Part shown: positions 47,184 through 58,343 of the stretch, in pieces
How positions within the stretch are numbered: the stretch's first letter is position 1
Layout of the letters: the number at the start of each line of letters is the position of its first letter
DNA from: Parascedosporium putredinis
Lineage: Eukaryota; Ascomycota; Sordariomycetes; Microascales; Microascaceae
Assembly (NCBI GenBank): GCA_949357655.1
Contig: CASHTG010000016.1
Location: 992,001-1,056,000 of the forward strand
Direction of reading: 5' to 3'
Length of the DNA: 64,000 nucleotides
The notes under the pieces: generated by a model
What the model was told of the DNA's origin: nothing
Database searches by the model: none
What the model saw: only the letters and a program-made list of their open reading frames with translations
Position numbers and translations under genes: made by a program

Positions 47184-48849
47184 CTTCCACAAGAAGTGAT
47201 AATTTGAAAACAACTACAAGTCTGGGGTCGCAAGAGAGGCGGAGGCTAGAACCATCTCGCTGAAGCCCTTAGCTTTCCAGAGTCTATTCAACATGGCGAG
47301 TTGAACAGCCTCTCTCTTGGCGACACTTTCACACGCCAAGTAAGCTGCAATGTCCTCAGATCGCGGCGTGATGCAGCATTGAGACACCCCAGGTCATGAC
47401 AGGGTTCAGAAGAAAGAAGGTTCAATGCCCTTTTAAGTAAAAGGTGAAGACGAGGAAGCAGAAAAAAGCATATTGCAGGGGAAGAAACACACTTTACCAT
47501 GGCCCAAACGTCGTCGCCTTTTCTGAAACAGGAGCACTCAGAATTGGGATTTGGAAAAGGAAGGCGTCGAGATGAACCAACAAAGCAAAGCTTCTCTCTG
47601 CGCCCCCGAAAACGGTTGCGGTCTGTGCGGAAAGGAAAATAGGGAGGGGAAGGACCTCAACAGCTCATGGATGCTTGGGAAACCCAAGATCCTGGTATTG
47701 AGTTGCAAAACGTCGCACTCAAGGTGGAAAGCCAAGTATGTGCTCTGAGAAGGCCCTCATCCGTCCGACCTTTCTTTCTTTCTTTAATAAGCGCCGGCAT
47801 GTTTCTGAGAGAGGAACAAGGAGGCTCCTCAACCCATGTCTGTCCCTGCCGAGGCAGCCCCTCCTCCACCGGCATTCCATGAACACTGCGTTGCTCTCAG
47901 GGCACTCATCAATCACCGCACTATGAAGTACCGGGGCGGGGGATGGTTGTGTTGGTCGTCTATCACTTTGCGAGCCTGGTTCACGAGTTCCACTTGGCTG
48001 GTTGATGCTTGTACCTTTTGATACTCGGAGCCCGTCTGGCGCAGCGGCTTGCATTGACGTCCATGGATCCATTGCTTGGTGTCGAGCCTGGGGCGGCCGG
48101 CTGCAGTGCCACTTGGACACTGGTCCTTTGTCTCTGCTTAGCGCCCTCTGATTATCTCAAACGGGCCCAGGAAATGCCGACCCGGCGACGGCGCGAGGCG
48201 GCGTCCACGCTTCGACACTAATAATAATAATACGAAGAAAGCCGGAGCGGAGCTTGGTGAAGGGAATTGAGGATTGGAGATGCAAGCCAGTATACCGAGG
48301 TAGTGCATCGACATGCCCTTTGGTGCATTGCCTATGCCCTTTGAAATAATCGCCGAGATCACGCTGGCCAATCGACTGGACGGTAGATGGACAGGCTCGA
48401 TTTGAATTCCTCTCCTGCCTGAATACGTAAATAGACTGGAAAGGCTGGGCACTTTCGAGCCACAAAGGGTACTTTCACGATAATATCGTTTCGGCAAGCC
48501 TGTAAGCAGCTTCCATTCTCAGCGCTCTCCTCTCCACGCCGATATTGATCCCACATAATTGAATTGCAGTCACAAGGAGAACTTCTCAACTCGCAGTCGA
48601 AAAGACCCTCCCCACTGTAAAGAAAGAGAAAAAAAAAGAAAAGGAGTACGAGATCCATCAGTGTGACCTGCCAAGATGGACTTTTGAACATTTCGACGTC
48701 GCATTTCTGGAGGCTCGTCTTGCTCGTCTGGTTCAATGTTGTGTCTGCGCTCGTACCCAGTGCATTTATTAGACGGGCCCCCAAAACGGACTGTGCGCCA
48801 ATGTAATGGTCTTGCTTGGCGCTTGCGTTTCGTCTCCCCTTGTACCCGC

Positions 48850-48876
48850 CCTGTCTTGCCTGTCTTGCCTGTCTTG
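48850..48876. repeat. 9-bp tandem repeat, three units
   Basis: CCTGTCTTG three times in a row, followed at once by CGGGCAAG so that CTTGCGGGCAAG can fold into a small hairpin. Confidence 0.8.
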
Positions 48877-50717
48877 CGGGCAAGGGGAGGAAGATAAAAG
48901 GCAAAAGAAGGTGCGTGCAAACTATATTCGCCCTCTTCGTCGACTTCTGAAACAGGAGTTGGTCGAAGCACTGCAACTCTATCTCGAAATCGAGCGGGCT
49001 CCCAAACGGGGCCCTGCTTCCCCGTTTGGGTTTTCCTAGCGCCGGGCTCTGTTTTACACTATTCTACATGTGGTGGAAAACGGTAGTGTAGGTTCGTCTC
49101 AATCGAGAGTGCTCTTTGCGGGGGTTGTCGAAGCACTCGGTGGTCTCTGGGGCTGGGTTGTGAAGTAATGATCTGAGGGTTATTGGCAGCCAGCCCATCT
49201 CTAGCGACGGAAAAAGGGTGTCGTTTGGATTCGTGAGACTGAGAGGTTGGAAACCCACGCGGTTGACAGCGAGCGAATACCCGGAGCAAGAGAATGCCGA
49301 ACTCTCTGTGGATTCCCTTGCGCAGCAATTCAGTTGTCGAGGTTGCGAGGGTCAGGATCCTATTGTTCTGAAATCTATCCAATCGTCCACAAAGAGTCGT
49401 GCGCTGCGCCCTTGTGCTTGTGACAGCCATGACGGAAATAGAATCTGTCGGGACTTGACAATGATCCGTCTGGCCTTGGCCCTTCCTTCAAGTAGCGTTT
49501 CGCTGCACGGATCATATAAATGGTACAACCACGGTTGGCGCGCGTGAGGTGCCATTTGAACGAATCCATCCGCCATTGCTTACGAGACCCGCCGATTGGC
49601 AGCACGCACTCAAGCAGTGTGTACATAGTAGTGTAATCCATCAGATTGATGTGCTGTGATCCTCTGGGTTGCCACAGTGGACGTGTGGACGTGTGGACGG
49701 TTGGAATGTGGATTTTGCTGACGCGGTACCAAGGAAACGGCGTGCCCCTACCGTCGACCAAAACGCCTTCCTGACACTACCAAGCCCGCCAAACACCCCG
49801 TCGCAGCACTCCACACTTTCTTGGCTCTGCTCTGGCTGACGCTGGTCAACTGTGCGGTGCACTGGCAGGTCCGACCCAGCACCTTGGCATTCCACCAGCC
49901 CACTCACTCTCACTCCCTCAACCTTCCAGCTGCCCCCCAAAAATACGACTTTCTCTTCCCAAGCCTGGGCTTCGCCACTCCCTCCACGTACTCTTTTTTC
50001 CCCTCAGCACCACTCCAAAGTGCGGCAACCTTCTTTCCGGCCAGTCTCTTGTCGCCATTTCGCTCTCGCTCCGCTCCTTCGCTCGATTTTCCTGTATACT
50101 ACTACGGCTGGTCCATCTAAACACCAACTTTTCTCCCGCCTCCCGCCAACTTTTTGCTCTTTGATTATTATTTTCTGTTACCTCGTTCTATTCGTTCAGC
50201 TTTTATCCTGCTTTGTCCCTTTTTCGCTTTTCCCAGCCATAAACGTACGCCCTGCCCTCTCTAATGAATTAGAGAGCGACTTCTCTCACCCTCATTACCG
50301 AGAGTCATCCCTCTCTTTTCCCTCAATTTCCATACCCACGCCTTCACTCCTTCTCCTGTCCACATCTACCGTCGCTGCAACAATCTTCCACACGAGCATA
50401 CGAATGACCTAGTCGACCGCCTCGCTCGACATCGCGACTCTCGCATCTTGATTTGCAATCTACGGACAGTTCAAACTAGTGTATAACCCACCGACCGTCG
50501 AACTTTCATTTATCGACCCCGAGAGACGCGACGACTAGAGTAGAGCATCAGGCTACATCCATCACCGTCGAGCGACTGGTAGACGCCCTAGCCTCCATGG
50601 TCTAGAAATCCACCTTTCCGCTCTCTTCCTCCCGATTAAGGGATTAAAAAAACCAACCATCTCTTCCCCTCCTTTCTTTTATCCCGCGCTCTCACCAGCG
50701 TTTACTCACCTAAGACC

Positions 50718-53256
50718 ATGCTTCTACAAAGGCTGGCAACGGCCGTTTTCACAGGCCTTGCCCTATTTGCCTCGCCCTCACACGCCGACTCGACGAGTAG
50801 GAATCCCGTCTCGACCATATTTACTATACAAGAGCCCAAGATCCAGTCTTCCTCGCTCCAAATCAATTCCAACTCCAAGTTTGACATATTATTTGCCATC
50901 CCCGGAGGCCAGAGGATACGACTTTCTCTCGAACCCAACCACGATGTCATTTCCCACGATCTTCGCGTCACTTATCTCGAGCCCGATGGGTCTGTCGGAA
51001 ACGTAGAATCAGTTGAGCGTACAAATCACCGCGTCTACCGTGGCAGTGCCTACACAAAATCCTCGGATGCTGCGGAATGGGTGAATGGCGGCTGGGCCAG
51101 AGTCACCCTTCGTCGCGATGGCAACAACCCCATATTCGAGGGCGCTTTCCGCCTGCACGGCGATCATCACCATATCCAGACCATCGCCAACTACATCAAG
51201 TTGAAGCACGCCGAAGACCCCTTCCCGAGCCCACCCACTCAGCCGGGCTTCAAGGCCGGCGACGAGTACATGGTCCTCTGGCGCGACTCGGACGTGGTAG
51301 AACACTGGCAGCCTCATCGTGACGAGCTTAGGAAACGCGAGCTGTTTGGCCTTGCCCCTGCGGTGCTGATGACCTCATGTTCAATGCCAACTATGGCCTC
51401 CAGTCGCGCGCCGCCGGTGATCTTGGCGAGATGTCGACCCCCGCCCTTTTGGCCGCCAGGCTGATAGTACCGCCGGCGGTGGCGGTGCCGGCATCAACCT
51501 TGTCGCCAACATTGGGTCTACTGCCGGGTGCCCCAAGACGCGAAAGGTTGCCCTCCTTGGCGTCGCCGCGGACTGCAACTACCGAAAGGAGTTTGACTCG
51601 GACCAGGCGCTACGCGAGAACATCATTCAGCAAATCAACGCGGCGTCTGCTGTGTACGAGAGCACCTTTAACATTACCCTCGGTCTCCAAAATATCACCA
51701 TTCTCAAGGCAGATTGCCCCGCCACCCCAGCGACGCCGCGCCCTGGAACGTGGCGTGCAGCAACAGTTTCACAATCACGGACCGTCTTAGCAAGTTTTCG
51801 GAGTGGCGAGGCCGCACCGAGGATACCAACGCTTTCTGGACTTTGCTCACTACGTGTGCCACCGATAGTGCCGTAGGTCTCGCGTGGCTCGGCCAGGTCT
51901 GCCAGCAAGGGTCCCGCCCCAACGAAGGTAGCGATTCGGCGTCGAACGAGACGATTGCTTCGACCAACGTCGTCGTCCGCACCCCAACCGAGTGGCAGGT
52001 CATCGCGCACGAAGTCGGGCACACCTTTGGCGCCGTTCACGACTGCACGGACCAAGCATGCAGTGCGGGCGATGCCGGAATTCAGAGATGCTGCCCCTAA
52101 GCGCCAATAGCTGTAATGCCGGTGGCAAGTTCATCATGAACCCCTCGACCGGCCGCGGTATCGAGTCATTCTCCCCTGCAGCATCGGAAATGTGTGCGCC
52201 GCCATCAACCGACAGGCCGATCGATGCCTCGTGAAGAACAAGGACGTTCCCATTATTACGGGCCAACAGTGCGGCAACGGTATCGTTGAGCCAGGCGAAG
52301 ACTGCGACTGTGGTGGCGAGCAAGGATGTGCCGGAAACGCGTGCTGCGACCCCAAGACGTGCAAATACACGGCGAACTCGGTTTGCGATCCCGCTAACGA
52401 AGAGTGCTGCACCGATAGCTGCGCGTTCGCGACCGCGGGCGCCGTTTGCCGCGCTAGCACGGGACTGTGCGATCCCGAGGAAAAGTGCTCAGGTACCACG
52501 GCGGCGTGCCCCGGCGACTCGCACCTCGACGACGGAACTTCGTGCGGCGATGACAATGCGGGCCTCACGTGTGCGTCGGGCCAGTGCACCTCTCGCGACC
52601 TGCAGTGCCAGGCCATGATGGGAGCGTTTCCCAACATCACCAACGTCAAGGCTTGCGACGAGACATCGTGCGTCATTGGATGCTCGTCCTCGCGGACGTC
52701 GGCCAACCAGTGCTCCATCCTGAACCAGTACTTCCTCGACGGTACGCCGTGTCCCGGCGGCGGCAACTGCCAGAACGGCATCTGCCAGGGCTCGTCCTTT
52801 ATCAAAGAGGCGGGAGAGTTTTTCAAGAAGCACCGCAACATCGCTATTCCCGTGGGCAGTGTGGTGGGCGGACTCATCTTTATCGCCATTTGTTGGTGCA
52901 TCTTCTCGTCCATCCGCAGACGACGCGCGATCCGAAAGAACGGCGGCCGCAAGCCCGGTCCGCCCATGATGGGGGTACCGAGCCGGACCAACAACGCGTG
53001 GACCAACTATGGCGGAGCCTACGGACCTCGCGGCGCCAACCAGTCGCAAAGGTCCATTCCTCGACCGCCACCCATGCAGCAGAGGGGGACCCCCGTGATG
53101 CCGGCACGAGGCACACCCACACCGTCGCAACCGGAACGGTTCCAGGGCGGCCCTGGGCCTTTGCCCCCAGCGACAGGCCCTCCGCCACCATATCCCGCCT
53201 ACCAGCCGTACCAGCCGCAATGGAGCGGGCCAGGAGGTACCACGAGATACGCCTAA
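50718..53256 (+). CDS. ADAM-family membrane metalloprotease (ADM-B/Mde10 type)
   Basis: A fungal A-Disintegrin-And-Metalloprotease: extracellular zinc protease on a single membrane anchor. Order: signal peptide MLLQRLATAVFTGLALFASP; prodomain; catalytic domain with the zinc motif HEVGHTFGAVHD (about 52006-52041), a full HExxHxxGxxH; disintegrin domain from CGNGIVEPGEDCDCGGEQGC (about 52270) with regularly spaced cysteines; a further Cys-rich part; transmembrane helix IAIPVGSVVGGLIFIAICWC (about 52840-52900); basic stop-transfer RRRRAIRK; and a Pro/Gln-rich cytosolic tail that includes PPPPYPAY. Five one-base losses occur, near 51360, 51460, 51728, 52097 and 52176; restored, the frame is exactly 848 codons, 847 residues. 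No intron. The leader is long and pyrimidine-rich. Confidence 0.92.
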
Positions 53257-54603
53257 GGGACGACGCATCTCGTTCTCTGCTTGGTTTTGTTTGCAACATC
53301 ATTGGTTGCCGTGAGATCTCAACAACACAGCGACTCATATTAGAGCATTTTCCTTTTTTCTTTTGTGTCTTTTCTCCTAATGGACAAGAGGGGGAATACT
53401 TATCTCTCCCCCTCCAAGTACTGGCGTACTCGGATAATGATGATTACGGATATTCTCAGGGTCCGACCCGGCCGGCTCTGTTGAGTGGAGGGTTGGGCCT
53501 AATCAGCTCTTCAGCATTGGATTGGCGTTTCTGGTCAGGGTAAAAGGGCAAGGTCAGTGAATGCATGTGGGACACGCACCTCTTGGCGCACCTCCTCGTC
53601 ATTGAACCTCTGTCTCTTACCCGTGCTTCTTTTTTCGTTTTTCTCTCGTTTGGGAAGCATCGTCTTGTATTGCCCTCTTTTTATTCATTCCCATTCCTGG
53701 ATACCCAACCCATTTTCACATCTTCACAACCCTACTTTGAGCATGATTCAAATAGAGTCGAGAGCAAATCATGGACCAACGAGGTTATGGGAAAGGAGCA
53801 AGTTGTGTAGAACTCGCGCGGTCTTTGTTTTTCTTGCTGCGCGCATCGCATTCTGTAAATAGCTAGCGGAAGGTAAAGGCGAGAGCGGCAGGTTTCGGGA
53901 TTTCTTCCCTTGGATCTTGATTCCCCTACGCTGATGATAGAGCCGGAGGGAAGAAACGGATACGGCATTCGCACACAAACACACAATGAATACTACACAC
54001 TATATATATATATATATATATTTCTCTGTGACCTTGCTCCTGGCGTGCGTGGCTTTATGGGATGTGAGAACCTTGTGATTACGTGCAGACGTACGTACGC
54101 TTTACTATTTGTGTGGATCCATCCACTTTGATGGTGCCATTGCCTAGCTTGAAGCCAGATAGCCAGATAGCCAGCCACTCAACGTGATCCCGTGGTTCTC
54201 CCCTTCCATCCCTGACTAGACAAGCAATTCAAGTCGAGATGGTACGAAGTATGTCGGTTCTAGAGACTTGTGGCAACGAATGTGTAGGTGACTTGTCTGG
54301 TGCTGGATTGCAAGGTCTAGCTAGCACTGGCGGTCCGAGATGATTTGAGCGGGGACGAGGTTTGGAGAGTGAAGAGACGGTTAATCGGTCTCTTTGTTTA
54401 CTCGTAATCATTACTCGTTTCTCTAGCTCTCTATGCGTTTACCGGTTCTTCTTTCTCGACTCGCCTTCCCGGCACGTCTGCACTTCTGACGGATATCGGC
54501 CTCCCCATCTAGTCCGCTCTATCCACCCCCTTGTCTCTTCACGAAATAGTGAAATAGGAAAAGAAATAAAATAACAAAGGGCTCTTATACGCCTTGGCCC
54601 TTC
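53257..54603. other. Intergenic between two convergent genes
   Basis: 3' flanks of the ADAM gene and of the small gene at 54604. It holds a (TA)n tract (54001-54021), TGGATCCA (54114-54121) and GTACGAAGTA (54242-54251). No coding signal. Confidence 0.6.
54001..54021. repeat. (TA)n microsatellite
   Basis: About ten TA units following a CAC-rich sequence in non-coding DNA. Confidence 0.85.
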
Positions 54604-55250
54604 TCACGCTTGCTTCGCGTTCGAGGTGCGGTACCTAGCCTGCTCCTCGTCGGGGGCGGCGAACCCGCACAGGATACGCGTGAAGTGAAGTCTGGTCCCG
54701 GGGATGCTCTAAAGAACGGGCAACGGAAGCCAGGCACACACGGGGATTAGTAGTGTTCCCTCTACATGTGTGGGCAAAGAAGGGAAAAAGGGGAAACGAA
54801 GAAAAAAAGGAAAAAAAAAAAAACTCACGTCGCGCCTGCTGAGGGCGTGCATCATTAAAAGTTCGGGGTCGGCTAGGATCTGCGCGGCCATGCGCCTCTG
54901 TTCAACGACGCGGAAGCTCTCTCTATCGGACCTGTGTTTTTTGTTATTAGAACACCGGCCTCCTTTTCCTCCGCAGGCTGCTTTGACGAGAAGAAAGGGG
55001 GAAAGAAAAGAAAAGGAGAAAAAAAAGAAGAGATGGACACGCACATTTCGCCGGGCATCCTCATCACCTCCTCGCCCTCGGACTCATCGCTCGCGACGCG
55101 GTACGGATCCTTGCCCCGCGCCTGCCGGTCGCGCATGTCGTCCGTGAACCCGGCGGTGCCGCCCTCGCTGGACTGGCCTGCCGTGCTGCCGTAGCGGCCG
55201 AGGCCCGTCTTCTTCTTCTTCTTTTTGGATGCGGACGTTGGGGTCGACAT
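54604..55250 (-). CDS. Small three-exon protein of unknown function
   Basis: Exons 55250-55045, 54931-54829 and 54708-54604 join in frame into 137 residues without any frame break; splice sites are GTGCGT/ACACAG and GTGAGT/TTTAG. The N-terminus is Lys-rich (SASKKKKKKTGLGRYGSTAG), then DMRDRQARGKDPYRVASDES and MRMPGEMSDRESFRVVEQRR, a helical AQILADPELLMMHALSRRD and a C-terminal SIPGTRLHFTRILCGFAAPD. No signal peptide or membrane helix. The conserved-looking, charged, partly helical sequence and exact splicing argue for a real gene; I recall similar uncharacterised proteins in other Sordariomycetes but cannot name a family. The Lys tract could be a nuclear signal. Confidence 0.75.
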
Positions 55251-56633
55251 GGTTCCCGCCCTCCTCTCCTCTCTCTCTCTCTCTCTGTCTGTCTCTTCCC
55301 TGACGGATTGTCTGGGAGGGGAGGGTTTGGCTAGGCGGCAAAAGACGAGAGACCGTGGATCGTACCCCAGGGATCGGGGTCGGAAGCGGAAGTTGTTGTT
55401 TCTACTCTGTTTTTATTTCGACTGTACCGTAGATACGGCCCAAACGCAGCCCGGAAGGGTAAGTGCTCTCTCGGCTCCCAGGGCGGGGTAGCAAAGGTCG
55501 AGAGTGCTGTGGGCTTCGTGTGGTGTTGGGAGGTGATGGCTGGCTTGGTGATGGGGTCGGCGCTCAAGGTCGATGGGCGCTTCAGGGGCCACTAACGGAG
55601 CATTGATGTTGGTGGCACCAATTGAGGAGATGTTTGGCATGGAATTAATTGATCCATGGATGGTTGGAGCTTGCATTTTGGTGGACGCTGTTGGGCTGAG
55701 AGGTGGGGGTTTCACTGGTCATTACATGTAGCCAGTTACACACTTCGTACAATTGAAGCTCCAGCTAGCCCATTGCAAGTAAAAGCTAAGAGCGTTCGAC
55801 GTGGGGAATGCATGTCTATCCACCCATAGGATCATCCATAGATATTACACCTCTGTACATGTATTTAGTTTTCGATATAAGACGAAGATGGTCGCCATTG
55901 GTCCATCATTTCGATAGGACATACAGACGTTGGATACAGATCTAGTTCAAGGCCCAGAGGCATAAATCACAATGGCAATAAATGGATCGATCCATTCCAT
56001 GAAGAATACGGGTGCGTACACAGCTACGGACGGCTACGGACGACAAGTGACACATATGGCACAGAGAGGCGCAGACACACACATACACACGCACTCACGC
56101 TCACGCAAACTCAGTCAACATGTTCATGCCTGCGCTCTTGATCATCAAGTCAGTCACACAGAGAGGGCGGAGAGGTAGAGCGACGATGCGCCTCCTTAAT
56201 TGAGGGGATTTAGGGCGACCTGGTTTCTTGTTGATTCTTTTTCTCTTGCTCATTATCTTAGTTCGTTTCATCATTGGATCACCCCCAGATGCATCGGGAG
56301 AACCTTTGAATTCTTGGCCTCTTTTTCTTTTTCTTTTTTAGTTTTCCTTCTTTAAAACAGACTCTTTGAATGCTTAAAATCTGTTCAAGTTCAAAACGAT
56401 AAGAAAAAAAAAAGAAAGAAAGGCAGCAAGTTGACTCCCTATAACCGGCCCCCAGAGTATGGGCAAGAAATGACGGAAAAAACACAAACACAGGCGGGGG
56501 AAACCCCTCTCTCTCAGACACCGAATGCCGTTGGACAAAGAAACAAGCCATGATAGCGCGCCCATTCTTCCCTTTTCCTTTTCCTTTTTCCTCTCCTTTT
56601 CTTCTTTGCACAACTTCACCTCGCGTCGCTGCT
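55251..56633. other. Intergenic, promoter of the small gene and 3' flank of RPL3
   Basis: Includes a CT-rich leader just upstream of 55250, a 16-bp palindrome (55981-55996), a CA-rich stretch near 56078-56100 and pyrimidine-rich DNA after 56560. No gene supported. Confidence 0.6.
55981..55996. repeat. 16-bp perfect palindrome
   Basis: AATGGATCGATCCATT is its own reverse complement and is a close relative of the TGGATCCA motif found repeatedly in this window's intergenic DNA. Confidence 0.8.
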
Positions 56634-58343
56634 TTACGCCTCGACGAGGTCCTTCTTGAGAGTACCCTGGTACTGCTTCTTCTCCGCCGGCGTCTGGAAG
56701 GCACCGTGTCCGAACTCGGACGAGGTGTCGATCCACTTGAGCTGGATGTTCTCGAGCGCCTTCCTGGAAGTGTGCACGAACATGGACTTGCGGAGAGTCA
56801 TGATTCGCTTCTTGACACCGGGGATAGAGCCCTTGAGCATGACGAAGTCGTTCTTGACCTCACCATAGCGGACGAAACCACCGAGACTGCAAGTACGAGT
56901 ACAATTCGTTAGCAAAGCTTTCCAAGACATCCATAGCAGACTCGGGAATCGAGCAAGACAAGCCAAGGGAAAATACATACGGAGTGATCTTCTTAGCGGT
57001 GTGATCAAGCTCGGTAGAGGCGTTGTTGTCCTCATCACCCTTGCCAATACGGTAAACCTTGTGGTTGACCGAGGTACGGTGATGGTAACCCTTCTGACCG
57101 GAGCGGGCAACAGTCCACTGGACGTGGGCAGGATGCCAGGGTCCGATACAAGCGACCTTGCGGAGACCCTTGTGGGTCTTGCGAGGAAGCCTCTTGGTGC
57201 CCCAACGGGAGGTGACACCGTGGTATCCGTGACCCTTGGTGACGGCGATGACATCAATCATCTCGTTGTGCTCGAAAACGCTGTCGATGCTGACGGGCTT
57301 CTCGAAGAGCTTGTGGCCGAACTCGACCTTGTCGGCGATCGAGCCACCGTTGACCTGGATCTCCATGAGGTGCGCCTTCTTCTGCTTGATGGGGGTCAAG
57401 CGAAGCTGGGTGTGGGCAAGGACACGGACAACGGTGCAGTACTTCTTGATGCGCTCGAGCTCGCGGGTGAGGAAGCACCGTTGTTCTCAGAGTACCTCTT
57501 GGCGTACTTGGTGAAGGCCTTCTTCTTGCTCTTGTACCAGTTCTTGTAGAATCGGCGGCGGACTTCGTCGCTGAGATGCTCAGCCCAGACAGTGGTGAGG
57601 AACGGAGACCGCGGGGAGTCTCGATGTAGCCAACCAGACCAACAACGATCATCTGTTAAATAAGATGTTAGCCATTGACACAAACGCCAAGCGGGCTGCG
57701 TTGTTCGTACGGGAGGGGTATCGACGATAGTAACGGCCTCGACGACTTCCTTCTTGTGCGACTTGGCACCGGGACGGTCGACGTCGCGGACGATGGTCGT
57801 CATGCCGGCCTTGTAGCCCATGGCGGCAGTGAGGTGGACGGGCTTCTTGGGGTCATCCTTGGGGAAGCTAGAAGAGAAGAAAAAGGTGGCGGAAGCGTTA
57901 GCGATATCATTCTTAGTTCCAAACCATCCCTTCTATCGCTTCCCGTGCGTCTCGCTCTCCCCTGCGTTTGCCAGACCGTCTTTTCTCCCCTTTCATTCAT
58001 CTTCAATGTGGAATTCCAAACCAAGCGCATCTTGTCCCCATCTCCGGTCTGGGAGAAAGCGGCGGGAAGCGGGTAAACTTTTGGGGGTATGACTTACGAC
58101 TTGACCTTTCCTCGGTGGCGGGCAGCGCGCTTTCGCGGCAGGTAAGCCAACGAACCGTGACGGGGGCCTCGAACTACAAAGACACCGGATCGTTAGTACT
58201 GGCTGAAGATCTCGCGAGGGGACGAAGCCAAATCTGGCGCTCCCCTGTGATCTCCCCAGTGGAGGGAGGGGAGAGAGATAGAGAACCAGCAAGGCAATTA
58301 ATTGCCTTCCATTTGAAAATTTGCATACCTTTCGGTGAGACAT
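56634..58343 (-). CDS. RPL3: 60S ribosomal protein L3 (uL3)
   Basis: Core protein of the cytosolic large subunit near the peptidyl-transferase centre. Exons 58343-58329 (MSHRK, 15 nt), 58173-58098, 57867-57711, 57652-56981 and 56886-56634. uL3 blocks are clear: MGYKAGMTTIVRDVDRPGAK, GYIETPRGLRSLTTVWAEHL, MIDVIAVTKGHGYHGVTSRW (which contains the conserved modified-His region), GPWHPAHVQWTVARSGQKGY and TSRKALENIQLKWIDTSSEF. Three C losses break the frame: one in exon 2 near 58162 and two in exon 4 near 57606 and 57472; restored, the exons total 392 codons, 391 residues. Intron 1 carries an 18-bp palindrome. The promoter has a TCACGTGA box. Confidence 0.96.
58291..58308. repeat. 18-bp perfect palindrome inside RPL3 intron 1
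   Basis: AAGGCAATTAATTGCCTT is its own reverse complement and begins about 20 nt inside the intron from its 5' splice site (58328). In RNA it would form a short hairpin or pair between molecules; in DNA it could be a dimer site. Confidence 0.8.

Larger units (their letters stand above)
44827..50717. other. 5.9 kb gene-poor stretch before the ADAM gene
   Basis: No gene is firmly supported. It holds a 22-nt poly-T (46474-46495), a GTGTGTAT microsatellite (46659-46723), a 40-residue minus-strand ORF with one strong hydrophobic segment (47061-47183), a triple 9-bp repeat (48850-48876), TGGATCCA at 48064-48071 and, from about 49900, the CT-rich promoter and long leader of the ADAM gene. A 205-codon minus-strand frame (48359-48976) lacks coding character. 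Confidence 0.55.

Noticed and set aside
48359..48976. 205-codon ORF on the minus strand
   Set aside because: Composition looks random, it overlaps a 133-codon ORF in another frame, and no domain or conserved motif is visible.
50718..53256. ADAM gene as a pseudogene because of five frame breaks
   Set aside because: All breaks are single-base losses in short runs, like those in essential genes of this window; every catalytic and structural motif is intact and the corrected length is a whole number of codons.
57868..58097. snoRNA inside RPL3 intron 2
   Set aside because: No clear C box (RTGATGA) with matching D box (CTGA) was found.
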